Assembly (NCBI RefSeq): GCF_000381545.1
Contig: NZ_KB906674.1
Span: forward strand, 213,814 to 277,813
Reading direction: 5' to 3'
DNA length: 64,000 nt
DNA from: Rhodonellum psychrophilum GCM71 = DSM 17998
GTDB lineage: Bacteria; Bacteroidota; Bacteroidia; Cytophagales; Cyclobacteriaceae
The notes below the pieces were generated by a model that had not been told where the DNA came from, made no database searches, and was given only the letters and a program-made list of their open reading frames with translations. The position numbers were made by a program, and so were the translations under genes. Below are positions 17,247-26,691 of this stretch, piece by piece (position 1 is the first letter of the stretch; every line of letters starts with the position of its first letter).

Positions 17247-18368
17247 ATGATTTACAATAAAAGATTATTTTTCCTTTTCACATTGATTTTTTGCCTGCAT
17301 TTTGGCACTGAAGGCCAGGTGATTGAAAATTATGAAAGTAAACTTAAGACAGTAGATCAGGTTGATGGATTCCAGTTGTCAGAGATGATCCAGGTCAACT
17401 TGGATGTGAAGAATTTCCCGCTTAGTGTTTTCAAAATCAGTATTCCTGCAACCTCAACCGTTTTTTTGGATCAAAAACTTTGGTTTTACGCTGTCAGGGA
17501 CACGGCATTCCGAGTCCCAAGTTCTTTTTTGAGGGAGAATTTTAAAATGGCAAATGCAGGGAATTTGGAATTGACAGTCTTCAAAAAAGAAATAGTTAAA
17601 GAGGAGGTTTCCGTAATAAAGGGGTATTTCGGGGTGGAGACTTCGGAAACCGAAGTGAGACTGGTTGACAATTTGCCCCAGAAGCGAGCAAAGACCGAGT
17701 TTTATGATTTTTACTTTCTCGCATTGATAATCGTATTGTTTTTGGTTGCGATCTATAAAATGATTTATCCACTTGTGCTGGCATCCATTATTACCCCAGT
17801 ATCGGTTTTTTCAGCGGAGGATTTCTCGGAGAGCAATTCCATTCAGAAGTTTTTTTCCGTTGATGTCATTTTTTATATCCTGATCGTCAACATGCTTTTG
17901 ACCCTGCTTGTGATGGCGGTGATTCAAGGGTCAGGAATTTCCAAATGGTACACCTTTGTCGATGGAGACCTGAACCAGCTCTTTTTAAATTGGCTGCTCG
18001 TCACCTTGATCTTATTTGGAGTGACCATCCTCAAATTTTTATTTTTAAGATTTTTGGCCTTTATTTTTGACCTTGGGAAATTTGAATTTTCCCATTTCTT
18101 TTATTTGTTGAGGATCATTTCCATTTTGGTTTTTCTAATGGTGGTAGTAATCGCCATGTTTGCGTTAAATAATCCTGTAAAAATTCCTTTTGCAATCAAA
18201 TATGGCTTAACCAGCTTCTTCTGGGTTTATGTATTCGGTATTTTCATGTTATTTATCATTATGATGAAAAGAGTTTCGTTTAAAAAATACCATTTATTTG
18301 CTTACATTTGCACCGCAGAACTAGTCCCCTTTTTGATAATTGCAAAATTGATTCTTGGGTTGTACTGA
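17247..18368 (+). CDS. DUF4271 family membrane protein
   Basis: This 373-residue protein starts with a signal sequence (MIYNKRLFFLFTLIFCLHFG). A periplasmic domain of about 120 residues follows, then about seven transmembrane segments from residue 150 to the C-terminus. This matches DUF4271, a Bacteroidota membrane family usually found next to hemD. No catalytic motif is visible. It follows the BamA/TamA-like gene by 3 bases and precedes hemD by 38, so it lies in the same transcription unit. Confidence 0.85.
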   Translation: MIYNKRLFFLFTLIFCLHFGTEGQVIENYESKLKTVDQVDGFQLSEMIQVNLDVKNFPLSVFKISIPATSTVFLDQKLWFYAVRDTAFRVPSSFLRENFKMANAGNLELTVFKKEIVKEEVSVIKGYFGVETSETEVRLVDNLPQKRAKTEFYDFYFLALIIVLFLVAIYKMIYPLVLASIITPVSVFSAEDFSESNSIQKFFSVDVIFYILIVNMLLTLLVMAVIQGSGISKWYTFVDGDLNQLFLNWLLVTLILFGVTILKFLFLRFLAFIFDLGKFEFSHFFYLLRIISILVFLMVVVIAMFALNNPVKIPFAIKYGLTSFFWVYVFGIFMLFIIMMKRVSFKKYHLFAYICTAELVPFLIIAKLILGLY

Positions 18369-18406
18369 TTCTTACACAAGGTAAAATTTAGGAGAAGCGA
18401 AAGAAG

Positions 18407-19183
18407 ATGACTAAATCTATTAAAGACAGATTCAATCCAGTGAGGAGCATATTAGTTTCACAACCAAAGCCTACGGATTTAAAATCACCCTATTTCCAGT
18501 TGGCTGAAAAATATAAATTGAAAATTGATTTCAGACCATTCATTGTGGTGGAGCCAGTTTCGATCAAGGATTTTAGGAAGCAGAAAATAGATATTCTGAA
18601 GCATACGGCAGTTATTTTTACAAGTAGAAATGCAATTGATCATTTTTTCACGATTTGCAAAGAGCTGAAAATAGAGATGCCACCGGAAATGAAATATTTC
18701 TGTATCTCTGACCAAACCGCACACTACCTTCAAAAATACATTGTTATCAGGAAGAGAAAATTATTTGTAGGTCAAAAAACGGCTTCAGATCTTTTCGATT
18801 ATTTCAAGAAGCATAAATCAGAGAAATACCTTTTCCCTTGTTCTGACATCCGGAAGGGTGAAATTCCTGATTACATGGAAAAGAACAACATTGAGTTCAC
18901 GGAGGCGATCATTTATCATACCGTGTCAGCGGACCTTTCAGACCTGAGGGATATTAAATATGATGTTTTGGCGTTTTTCAGTCCTTCCGGGATCAAGTCG
19001 CTCAAACAAAATTTTCCCGAGTTTGAGCAAAACAATACCAGAATCGCTGCATTTGGACCGACTACTGGCATGGCTGTAAAAGAACTCGGTCTAATCTTGG
19101 ATATTGAAGCCCCCATGCCGAATGCTCCAAGCATGACTGGCGCCCTAGAGCTTTATATCAAGAAGGCGAATAATTTATTATAG
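18407..19183 (+). CDS. hemD: Uroporphyrinogen-III synthase
   Basis: HemD cyclises hydroxymethylbilane to uroporphyrinogen III in tetrapyrrole synthesis. The 258 residues show the two-lobed pattern of this low-identity family: VRSILVSQPKPTD, TAVIFTSRNAIDHFF at the first lobe, and DVLAFFSPSGIKSLKQNF with AAFGPTTGMAVKELG in the second. Other heme-synthesis genes are not adjacent; in many Bacteroidota this gene instead sits before the T9SS core genes, as it does here. Confidence 0.88.
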   Translation: MTKSIKDRFNPVRSILVSQPKPTDLKSPYFQLAEKYKLKIDFRPFIVVEPVSIKDFRKQKIDILKHTAVIFTSRNAIDHFFTICKELKIEMPPEMKYFCISDQTAHYLQKYIVIRKRKLFVGQKTASDLFDYFKKHKSEKYLFPCSDIRKGEIPDYMEKNNIEFTEAIIYHTVSADLSDLRDIKYDVLAFFSPSGIKSLKQNFPEFEQNNTRIAAFGPTTGMAVKELGLILDIEAPMPNAPSMTGALELYIKKANNLL

Positions 19184-19259
19184 CATCTTTTTAATCTTTT
19201 GTGGCCATTTTCAGTTTAAATGTGTAAAATAGAGACTTAAAAGATAAATCTTTTGATAC

Positions 19260-20231
19260 ATGGTTAAACTGAATTTTTCTCTTCTTAGATTTTTCCTGAT
19301 CCTATCGGCTGGTCTTTTGTATGCTGTGCAATCCATTGCCCAGCAGGATGCGCAATTTACACAGTACATGTACAATGGCCTGTTTTACAATCCGGCATTT
19401 GCGGGAAAAGATGCAGGTTACCGATTTTCGGCTCTGCATCGGACACAGTGGTTGAATTATTCCGGAACCAACGGTCCAGCACCAGTTACTCAATTGGTAA
19501 CTGCTTCGGGAACTCTGGGAGATAGAGGAATTGGATACGGCTTGACTTTTGTGAATGATAATATTGGGTTGACCAATAGCCAGGAAATCAATTTGGCGCT
19601 TGCATACCACAAAAACATCAGAGGAGGGAAACTTAGTTTTGGAGTAAGTGGAGGGGTTTTTTCGAGCACCATTAATTTTGATGAATTCAATGTGGTCAAT
19701 CCTGACCCACTTGTCCCAGATACAGGCAGTGAAACCCAGATGAATTTGAATTTTGGAGCAGGAGTGGTACTGGACAAAGGGAATTATTATGTGGGCTTAA
19801 GCAGCAAACATCTCAATGAACCAGGATTTGATTTTGGGGATGGAGCAATCGATAACCAATTGAAAAACCATACTTATTTACTAGCAGGCTATAGGTTCAA
19901 GACTTTTGCTTTGTGGGTATTTGAACCAGTTTTTCTTTTAAAAACAGTTTCGTTCAATAATTTTTCTTACGATGTAAGCGTTATAGCAACGCATAAACAA
20001 AAAATAAGTGGGGGAATTGCATTTCGCGGCGAAGAGTCGGTATCATTATTGATAGGCTATAGCATTCTTAAGGACAACTCTTTGAAAATAGGATATGCCT
20101 TTGATTTGGTTGTGGGTGGACTTGATGCCAAATCACCTACCAGCCACGAGTTTATGTTAACGTATAATTTACCTTCTGTCTCAAGGGAATTGCAAAAAGT
20201 GATTCAGAGAACGCCAAGGTTTAGGTTTTAA
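19260..20231 (+). CDS. porP: PorP/SprF family type IX secretion membrane protein
   Basis: This 323-residue outer-membrane protein has a signal peptide ending VQSIAQQ and the family hallmark immediately after: DAQFTQYMYNGLFYNPAFAG. Beta-barrel strands follow (GDRGIGYGLTFVNDNIGLT, LKIGYAFDLVVGGL). The C-terminal extension LPSVSRELQKVIQRTPRFRF is basic. PorP/SprF proteins link T9SS cargo or the PorKN ring to the outer membrane. Its place just before gldK copies the por locus order and suggests the core PorP rather than one of the accessory SprF paralogs. Confidence 0.92.
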   Translation: MVKLNFSLLRFFLILSAGLLYAVQSIAQQDAQFTQYMYNGLFYNPAFAGKDAGYRFSALHRTQWLNYSGTNGPAPVTQLVTASGTLGDRGIGYGLTFVNDNIGLTNSQEINLALAYHKNIRGGKLSFGVSGGVFSSTINFDEFNVVNPDPLVPDTGSETQMNLNFGAGVVLDKGNYYVGLSSKHLNEPGFDFGDGAIDNQLKNHTYLLAGYRFKTFALWVFEPVFLLKTVSFNNFSYDVSVIATHKQKISGGIAFRGEESVSLLIGYSILKDNSLKIGYAFDLVVGGLDAKSPTSHEFMLTYNLPSVSRELQKVIQRTPRFRF

Positions 20232-20284
20232 AAAAAAAAATAATAATACCCGAAATTGATATGCAATTTGTGTTTTTCTCGGAT

Positions 20285-20315
20285 TTTGCATTAAATTTCA
20301 GGCTCGTTAAATTTG
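20285..20315 (+). promoter_or_regulatory. Promoter of the gldKLMN operon
   Basis: TTTG (20285-20288), 19 bases, then TAAATTTG (20308-20315) is a full match to the Bacteroidota -33/-7 promoter. Transcription would start near 20322, 35-50 bases before the gldK start. It lets gldKLMN be expressed independently of the upstream porP run. Confidence 0.7.
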
Positions 20316-20368
20316 AATTATCCTTAGTTATTTATATAACTTAATTTGTGTTGTTTATGTATACAAAA

Positions 20369-21451
20369 ATGAACTCTAGGTTTTTACCCCTTATAGCAGG
20401 TTTTTTAGTCGCCGCTACTCTTCAAGGTTGCGGCCTTCTGGGGAAAAAAGGGTCTTCGAGTGAGAAAGACAATAGAAGGGGTGAAGTAACCGGCGTTCCA
20501 AAAAGAACCAACTGGCAACAAAACCTTCCCATCGATATGGTTGCAGTCAAAGCAGGTACTTTTTGGATGGGGCAAGCAGATGAGGACATTGGATATACCC
20601 AATCTGCATTTAACAAACAGGTTACCATCTCGGAATTTTTCATGGATAAGTATGAAGTATCCAACAACAAATACCGACAATTTTTGGAAGCGGTTAGAGC
20701 GGGGGAGTATTCTTACAGCACACCGACTACTTTAAAAGATCCACCACAATTCAATTTGGATGAGGTTATGCCAGACACTTCTGTTTGGTCTACTAGTTTT
20801 TCCTATCACTACGGAGATCCATTGATGGAATTCTATTTTGACCATCCAGCTTTTGACAATTATCCAGTTGTAGGAATCAGCTGGGAGCAAGCACAGAAAT
20901 ATGCGGAGTGGAGAACGTATCACATGAACGCCAACGATAAATCTGATTTTGATTTGCCGAGATTCAGGCTTCCTACAGAAGCGGAATGGGAATATGCGGC
21001 AAAAGGTGGAAAAGACATTGCCAAGTATCCATGGGGAGGTCCTTATATCAAAAACAAAAGAGGTTGCCTAATGGCTAACTTTAAACCAGGGAGAGGGAAT
21101 TACATCGATGATGGATTTGCCTACACCGCCCCCATCGACGTCTTTGCACCAAATGGATTTGGCCTTTACAATATGTCTGGAAATGTTGCGGAGTGGGTAC
21201 TTGATGCCTACAATCCAGTAAGTAGTGCACTTACTTGGGATTTGGATCCAATAAACCATGATCCCAACGAGCCAAGAAAAGTTGTTAGAGGTGGATCTTG
21301 GAAAGATGTGGCCCATTATTTGGAAACAAGTACAAGGACATATGAATACCAAGATGTAAAAGCTGCCCATATTGGCTTTAGAACCGCAATGACCTTTATC
21401 GGAAGATCTGGTTCAATGGATGTAAGTAATAATAGAAGAAGAAAAAGATAA
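20369..21451 (+). CDS. gldK: T9SS/gliding ring lipoprotein GldK
   Basis: GldK (PorK) forms the outer-membrane-attached ring of the T9SS with GldN. The 360-residue protein has a lipoprotein signal (MNSRFLPLIAGFLVAATLQGC) and a formylglycine-generating-enzyme-like domain: DMVAVKAGTFWMGQ, PVVGISWEQAQKYAEWR, RLPTEAEWEYAAKGG, NMSGNVAEWVLD and VVRGGSWKD. The fold is structural in this family, not catalytic. Other in-frame starts lie at 20357 (ATG) and 20348 (GTG). A strong promoter precedes it, and gldL follows 45 bases later. Confidence 0.95.
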   Translation: MNSRFLPLIAGFLVAATLQGCGLLGKKGSSSEKDNRRGEVTGVPKRTNWQQNLPIDMVAVKAGTFWMGQADEDIGYTQSAFNKQVTISEFFMDKYEVSNNKYRQFLEAVRAGEYSYSTPTTLKDPPQFNLDEVMPDTSVWSTSFSYHYGDPLMEFYFDHPAFDNYPVVGISWEQAQKYAEWRTYHMNANDKSDFDLPRFRLPTEAEWEYAAKGGKDIAKYPWGGPYIKNKRGCLMANFKPGRGNYIDDGFAYTAPIDVFAPNGFGLYNMSGNVAEWVLDAYNPVSSALTWDLDPINHDPNEPRKVVRGGSWKDVAHYLETSTRTYEYQDVKAAHIGFRTAMTFIGRSGSMDVSNNRRRKR

Positions 21452-21496
21452 TTTTAAAATTTAAAACCTACCAACAACAAATCACCTTTATCACCA

Positions 21497-22297
21497 ATGG
21501 AAAACAATAAAAATTCATTCAAGCACAAATTCTATTTTAGTATCATGCCTAAAATTTATGGTATTGGTGCATCTGTTGTTATTTTGGGAGCCATGTTCAA
21601 AATCTTGGATTGGCCATTTGCCAGTTTAATGATTGGGGTTGGTCTATCTACCGAAGCAGTCATATTTTTCCTTTCTGCATTTGAACCCAAAAGTGATGAG
21701 ATTGATTGGACTAAAGTATATCCTGAATTGGCCGGTGAAGAACCTGCTGTTAGGAAATCAGTGAAAAGCGGTGGCGGTGAAAGTGTTTCACAAAAATTCG
21801 ACGAAATGCTTTCCAATGCCAAAATCGGCCCGGAATTGATTGATAGTTTGGGTAAAGGAATGCAAAATCTTGCCTCTTCTGCCCAAAAGATGGGGAATTT
21901 GGCAGATGCTGCAGTTGCTACAAACGAATATGCATCGAATGTGAAAAACGCTTCAAAATCATTGGTGGAAATGAATCAGTCCTATGGCAAAACAGCTGCT
22001 GTTTTGACTGAACTTTCTGCTGCTTCTAGTGATGCCAAAGCGTATCATTCCCAAGTGTTGACTGTGACTAAGAACCTATCGGCCCTGAATGTAGTCTATG
22101 AAATGGAACTTCAGGATGCCAATAGTCATGTAAAAGCACTCAATAAATTCTATTCCAATGTTACTTCCGCAATGGAAGGTTTGAGCGAAGCCGGTAAAGA
22201 AACCGAGGCTTTCAAAAATGAATTGGCAAAATTGAATCACAACGTGAGTTCTTTGAATAAAATATATGGTGGCATGTTATCAGCCATGAAATCATAG
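21497..22297 (+). CDS. gldL: T9SS/gliding motor protein GldL
   Basis: GldL is the inner-membrane stator of the proton-driven motor that powers T9SS and gliding. The 266 residues have two transmembrane helices (about 18-38 and 42-62) and a long cytoplasmic coiled-coil tail. Helix 2 carries a buried glutamate at about residue 53 (GLSTEAVIFF), the expected proton-path residue in this family. The tail has regular heptads such as MQNLASSAQKMGNLADAA. It lies between gldK and gldM. Confidence 0.96.
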   Translation: MENNKNSFKHKFYFSIMPKIYGIGASVVILGAMFKILDWPFASLMIGVGLSTEAVIFFLSAFEPKSDEIDWTKVYPELAGEEPAVRKSVKSGGGESVSQKFDEMLSNAKIGPELIDSLGKGMQNLASSAQKMGNLADAAVATNEYASNVKNASKSLVEMNQSYGKTAAVLTELSAASSDAKAYHSQVLTVTKNLSALNVVYEMELQDANSHVKALNKFYSNVTSAMEGLSEAGKETEAFKNELAKLNHNVSSLNKIYGGMLSAMKS

Positions 22298-22337
22298 TCC
22301 TTTTATTAATTATTAATTAAGATTTTAGAAAAGAGCT

Positions 22338-23939
22338 ATGGCTGGTACTAAAGAGACACCGAGGCAACGGATGATTGGAATGATGTACTTGGTGCTGACA
22401 GCATTGTTGGCACTTCAGGTAAGCAATCAAATTCTTCAGAAGTTTGTCTTGTTGAACGATGGTTTGGAAAGAACATCAAGGAATTATATTCAAAAAAATG
22501 AGTTTACAGTAACTTCTATTGAAAGTACAGTAGAATCGCAGGGAAACAATGCCAAAGATGTACCAAAAGTAGGTGCAGCAAAGGAAGTTAGGGTAATCAC
22601 TTCGGAAGTGTTTTCGTATTTGGAGGATCTCAAGCAAGAATTGATAACGGTATCCAATGCAAAAAACGACCAAGGAACCTATAATAACTCCGCATTGAAA
22701 AATGTGGATGTACCTGGTAATATTTTCAATAACAATAAGAAAGGATTTGAGATGCAAGAGAAGCTGAATGCTTACCCTGCTCAAATTTCTGAGGTATTGG
22801 CAAAGATTGGGATTGACCTTACATTTGAGCCTATCGCAAAAGATGCAAAGGATATTGATTTGTTCAAAAACGATCCGGATGTCAGAGGTAAAAACTTTGT
22901 CAACCTGAATTTTGTGAAATCCCCTGTTGGAGCGGTAATGGCTTTGATCTCTCAATTTCAAAATGAGGTATTGAACATAGAAAGTGAGTCCTTATCTGAA
23001 ATAACAAAATCCATCGGTTCGTTTTATTTCAAAGCGGATATTGTGGAAGCAAGAGTTGCAGCATTGTCAAACGTTGTCGCAGCAGGTACAAAATTTGAGG
23101 GAGATATGTACATCGCTTCAAGTTCTTCTACAGCCGCCCCTATCATGAGATTGGATGGTAAAGCAATCCCAGTTGAAAACGGATTTGGTAAAATTGAATT
23201 CACTGTAGCTCCGGCAGGTCAATACGATGATAGAGGTCTTGCAAAAAGAGTCCTAAAAGGTGAAATCGTAACGAATGTCGGTGGTGAAGACAAAGTTTTG
23301 CCCGTGGAATACGAATACTACGTGGCCCAACCGATTATCAAGGTTACTTCTGAAGTAGTCAATCAGCTTTACGCTGACTGTGCAAACGACCTTTCCATTG
23401 ATGTTCCTGCATTGGGAAACAGTTATGCACCTGATTTTAGCATTAATAATGGTAGCATCATCAAAGGAAGCAAGCCAGGCCAAGTAACTGTAATTCCAGG
23501 GAATTCTGGAAAAACGGTCATTGGAGTAAGCAGTGGTGGAAATAAAATCGGTGATGTGAGTTATGATATCAAACCTGTTCCTGCGCCTAGTATTCGTCCT
23601 TATGACGCAAGGGGCCCGATAGATTTGAGTACCGCTTATCCAGCTCCAGGTCCTTCATCATTGATCATTGAGGCAATTGCCGAAGCGAATTTTGGAAGGA
23701 CAATGGCAAGGGACTCTAATTTTGAAGTTACAGGAGGAGAGGTAATTCTCCTTAGAAATGAAGTTCCTAGAGATAAAGTTACCATCACGGGTAAGAATGT
23801 TGGGATCAGGAATCTTTTGGCCGCAGCCAAAAGCGGAGATAATCTGATTGTAAGAGTTACTGAAGTGACACGAACGAATTTCCGTGGAAACAAAATCAAG
23901 AGCAACCAATCTGAAATTATTAGGATTGCAATAAAATAA
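22338..23939 (+). CDS. gldM: T9SS/gliding motor protein GldM
   Basis: GldM has one inner-membrane helix, about residues 10-30, and a long periplasmic part that reaches the GldK/GldN ring. The 533 residues start MAGTKETPRQRMIGMMYLV, with the conserved Arg at about position 9 that pairs with the GldL glutamate in studied homologues. The periplasmic region contains several beta domains (for example PVENGFGKIEFTVAPAG and PAPSIRPYDARGPIDLST). The length is close to other GldM/PorM proteins. Confidence 0.96.
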   Translation: MAGTKETPRQRMIGMMYLVLTALLALQVSNQILQKFVLLNDGLERTSRNYIQKNEFTVTSIESTVESQGNNAKDVPKVGAAKEVRVITSEVFSYLEDLKQELITVSNAKNDQGTYNNSALKNVDVPGNIFNNNKKGFEMQEKLNAYPAQISEVLAKIGIDLTFEPIAKDAKDIDLFKNDPDVRGKNFVNLNFVKSPVGAVMALISQFQNEVLNIESESLSEITKSIGSFYFKADIVEARVAALSNVVAAGTKFEGDMYIASSSSTAAPIMRLDGKAIPVENGFGKIEFTVAPAGQYDDRGLAKRVLKGEIVTNVGGEDKVLPVEYEYYVAQPIIKVTSEVVNQLYADCANDLSIDVPALGNSYAPDFSINNGSIIKGSKPGQVTVIPGNSGKTVIGVSSGGNKIGDVSYDIKPVPAPSIRPYDARGPIDLSTAYPAPGPSSLIIEAIAEANFGRTMARDSNFEVTGGEVILLRNEVPRDKVTITGKNVGIRNLLAAAKSGDNLIVRVTEVTRTNFRGNKIKSNQSEIIRIAIK

Positions 23940-23974
23940 TTGATCAAGAGATGTGTTTTGGACATCCTCTTTAA

Positions 23975-24799
23975 ATGAAAAGGCATATGAAACTACATGT
24001 TAAACTAATTGGAATGCTATCTCTCCTGGGTACAATGCTCGGGACTGATGTAATGGGGCAGGGTGCCACAAGTGTGAGTCCCACTGTCTTTGGAGATCGT
24101 CAATTCAAAGTGGATACCGTATTTTCTGCCAGACCGATCAGGGAGGATGACAAAATGTATCAAGTTGCCGTTTGGAGAAGGATAGACCTTAGGGAAAAGT
24201 ACAATCTTCCTCTTTATGGATCTGGGGATACCAAAAACAACGGGATCATCAGCCAAATCTACAAAGCCATTGTGGATGACAATGCCCTAGAGGTATTTGG
24301 AGACGAGGATTTTAAGCAGCCTTTGTCCATCGCTGATTTCCAGGAAAATTACTGGTTGGCGGCAAATGGGGACAGTATTTTCTCAAAAAATCTTTATTAT
24401 TTGGATTTTAGAGAGGATTTTATCTTCGACAAACATCACTCTCAGGTTAGGTTTGATATTAAATATTTAGAGTTGGTAATGCCTTCCCCTACAAATTCCA
24501 ATGCAGGTCAGAAGACTATCGCTTATATTCGGTACAAGGATTTTTACAATCATTTCAAAGATCATCCAGAGGCAAAGTGGTTGAATTTTCAGAACACAGC
24601 TAAAAATTTGACCTATGATCAGGCCTTTGATTTGAGATTGTTCAGATCGGTGATTCGAAAATACACCAATTCAGATGATGCATTGGTTGCGGACATGGTA
24701 AGGGCAGACAATCCAAATCCCCAACTGCAGGCTTTTCTCGATGCACTTGAATATGAATACAGTCTCTTGGAGTTCGAAAGTGGACTTTGGGAATGGTAA
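23975..24799 (+). CDS. gldN: T9SS/gliding ring protein GldN
   Basis: GldN (PorN) partners GldK in the periplasmic ring. The 274-residue protein starts with a signal sequence (MKRHMKLHVKLIGMLSLLGT, cleavage after MGQ). Family blocks are RPIREDDKMYQVAVWRRIDLREKYN, NNGIISQIYKAI and YLDFREDFIFDKHHSQVRFDI. It is the last gene of the operon and ends two bases before a strong terminator. Confidence 0.94.
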   Translation: MKRHMKLHVKLIGMLSLLGTMLGTDVMGQGATSVSPTVFGDRQFKVDTVFSARPIREDDKMYQVAVWRRIDLREKYNLPLYGSGDTKNNGIISQIYKAIVDDNALEVFGDEDFKQPLSIADFQENYWLAANGDSIFSKNLYYLDFREDFIFDKHHSQVRFDIKYLELVMPSPTNSNAGQKTIAYIRYKDFYNHFKDHPEAKWLNFQNTAKNLTYDQAFDLRLFRSVIRKYTNSDDALVADMVRADNPNPQLQAFLDALEYEYSLLEFESGLWEW

Positions 24800-24800
24800 T

Positions 24801-24832
24801 AAAAAAAGCGGGTTTAATCACCCGCTTTTTTT
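24801..24832. terminator. Bidirectional terminator shared by gldN and uvrC
   Basis: A hairpin GCGGGT/ACCCGC lies between runs of A and T. The stop codon of uvrC lies at the loop side of the stem (24814-24816), so the last codons of uvrC form half of the terminator. Confidence 0.88.
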
Positions 24833-26625
24833 ATGTCCTTGAAGGATTGAATAAGCTTATCCGCCTTACTTTTTCCAATTACCGCCTCGAGGGATTCCAC
24901 ACTGGCCTCTTTAATTTTTTTCACAGATTTGAATTGCTTTAACAATTTTTCCGCTGTTTCCGGCCCGATCCCCTCAATTTCCGTGAGTGATGATCCCAAT
25001 GCCTGTTTGCTTCTCAAATCCCGGTGGAAAGTAATGGCGAACCGATGGGCTTCGTCCCTGATTCTTTGCAAAAGTCGGAGGGATTCCGATTTCTTGTCGA
25101 TATGCAACGGATATTGGTCTTCTGGAAAATAGATCTCTTCCAATCTTTTGGCAATTCCGATAATTGGAATTTTACCATAAATCCCCAATTGCTTCAGTGC
25201 TTCCACTGAGGAAGACAATTGCCCCTTGCCACCATCTATGACAATCAACTTTGGTAGTGTTTTCGCTTCCTCCAAAAGCCGCTTATATCTTCTCCCAACC
25301 ACCTCAGTCATGCTCGCAAAATCATCCGGACCCTCGACTGTCTTGATGTGGTAATGCCGGTACTCCTTCACTGCAGGCTTTCCATTTAAAAAACAAACCA
25401 TACTTGCCACTGGATTGGTCCCATGGATGTTAGAATTGTCAAAACACTCGATGTGATCTGGAAGCTCCTTTAAAGAAAGGTCGGATTGCAACTGTTTTAG
25501 TACCCTGAATTTTTTGTCTTGGACTTCTCCAGAAGCGAGTGCTTTTTCTTTTTTGTAAAATTTGGCGTTTTTCAGGGAGAGTTCCACAAGTTTTTTCTTG
25601 TCTCCGATTTTCGGTACAGTGATGTTCAATCCCTCAAATTCCTCCTCAAAATCAATGTTGACCAAAATCTCTTGGGCATCACTCTGGAATTGATCCCTTA
25701 ATCTTACTATGGCAGTCAAAAGAAGTTCGGTGTCTGTTTCATCCAGCTTTTTCTTGAGTTCAACTGTTTTGGTAAGGATGATTGCCCCTCTTTTGATCTT
25801 AAGAAAATTCACATATGCGCTTTTTTCATCTGTTTCTATCGCAAAGACATCTAGATCGAGGATGGAAGGGCTGGTGACCAATGATTTTGCCTGATATTTT
25901 TCCAGCAACTCCATTTTGTCTTTAAAAAATTGCGCCTTTTCAAAAGCCATCATTTCAGCATATTTCAACATCTGATGTTTGAAATATGCCTTTGGGACGC
26001 CAAGGTTTCCTTTAAGAATGTTTTTCGCTTGCTCGATTTCGTTGAGATAATCAGGCTCTCCTTGTAGGCCTTCACAGGGTCCAAGACAATTTCCCAGATG
26101 GTATTCCAAACAGACCTTGTACTTCTGCTCGCCAATTTTGTAGGGGTTCAAATCAAGTTTGCATGTCCGAATGGTAAACAAGCTTCTGATCAACTCCAGG
26201 ACATTGTTCATTCCTCTTATACTGGCGAAAGGACCATAATAGATTCCCTTTCCCTGAATCATCTTTCTGGTTGGGTAAATCCTTGGGAAGGGCTCTTTGG
26301 TAAGCAGGAGGTAAGGATAAGTTTTATCGTCTTTTAATAAAATATTGTATCTGGGCTGGGTTTTTTTGATCAGGTTGTTTTCCAGCAAGAGGGCATCAAA
26401 TTCTGAATCAACGATCGTGATCTCAATCCTTCTGATTTCCTTGACCATCTTTTTGGTCTTGTAATTCAACCCAATTGTTTTGGTAAAATAGCTTGCTACC
26501 CGTTTTTTTAAACTCTTTGCTTTGCCAACATAGATCAGTTCATTCTCACTGTTATAATATTTGTATACCCCAGGCTGGTCGGGTAATAGATTGCTTTGGT
26601 CCGGTGTGTAAAAGGAGGCTTCCAT
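24814..26625 (-). CDS. uvrC: Excinuclease ABC subunit C
   Basis: UvrC makes both incisions in nucleotide excision repair. The 603 residues contain a GIY-YIG nuclease domain (PGVYKYYNSENELIYVGKAKSLKKRV), a Cys cluster (KVCLEYHLGNCLGPCEG), a UVR-like region, the RNase-H-like C-terminal nuclease (HIECFDNSNIHGTNPVASMVCF, LIVIDGGKGQL) and helix-hairpin-helix motifs at the end (LTEIEGIGPETAEKLLKQF). The start at 26625 (MEASFYTP) follows the upstream gene's terminator; the frame stays open across that terminator, which is not coding. Confidence 0.97.
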   Translation of the reverse strand: MEASFYTPDQSNLLPDQPGVYKYYNSENELIYVGKAKSLKKRVASYFTKTIGLNYKTKKMVKEIRRIEITIVDSEFDALLLENNLIKKTQPRYNILLKDDKTYPYLLLTKEPFPRIYPTRKMIQGKGIYYGPFASIRGMNNVLELIRSLFTIRTCKLDLNPYKIGEQKYKVCLEYHLGNCLGPCEGLQGEPDYLNEIEQAKNILKGNLGVPKAYFKHQMLKYAEMMAFEKAQFFKDKMELLEKYQAKSLVTSPSILDLDVFAIETDEKSAYVNFLKIKRGAIILTKTVELKKKLDETDTELLLTAIVRLRDQFQSDAQEILVNIDFEEEFEGLNITVPKIGDKKKLVELSLKNAKFYKKEKALASGEVQDKKFRVLKQLQSDLSLKELPDHIECFDNSNIHGTNPVASMVCFLNGKPAVKEYRHYHIKTVEGPDDFASMTEVVGRRYKRLLEEAKTLPKLIVIDGGKGQLSSSVEALKQLGIYGKIPIIGIAKRLEEIYFPEDQYPLHIDKKSESLRLLQRIRDEAHRFAITFHRDLRSKQALGSSLTEIEGIGPETAEKLLKQFKSVKKIKEASVESLEAVIGKSKADKLIQSFKDIKKAGD

Positions 26626-26640
26626 GATGCTGTAAATATA

Positions 26641-26673
26641 AAAAAAGCAGCCTCTTCCGAGGCTGCTTTTTTT
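26641..26673. terminator. Terminator after pbp1A
   Basis: A hairpin AGCAGCCTC/GAGGCTGCT with a 4-base loop and T-runs on both strands lies between pbp1A and uvrC, both on the minus strand. uvrC therefore needs its own promoter or readthrough. Confidence 0.85.
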
Positions 26674-26691
26674 GCTTGTCAAAAAAGAATT

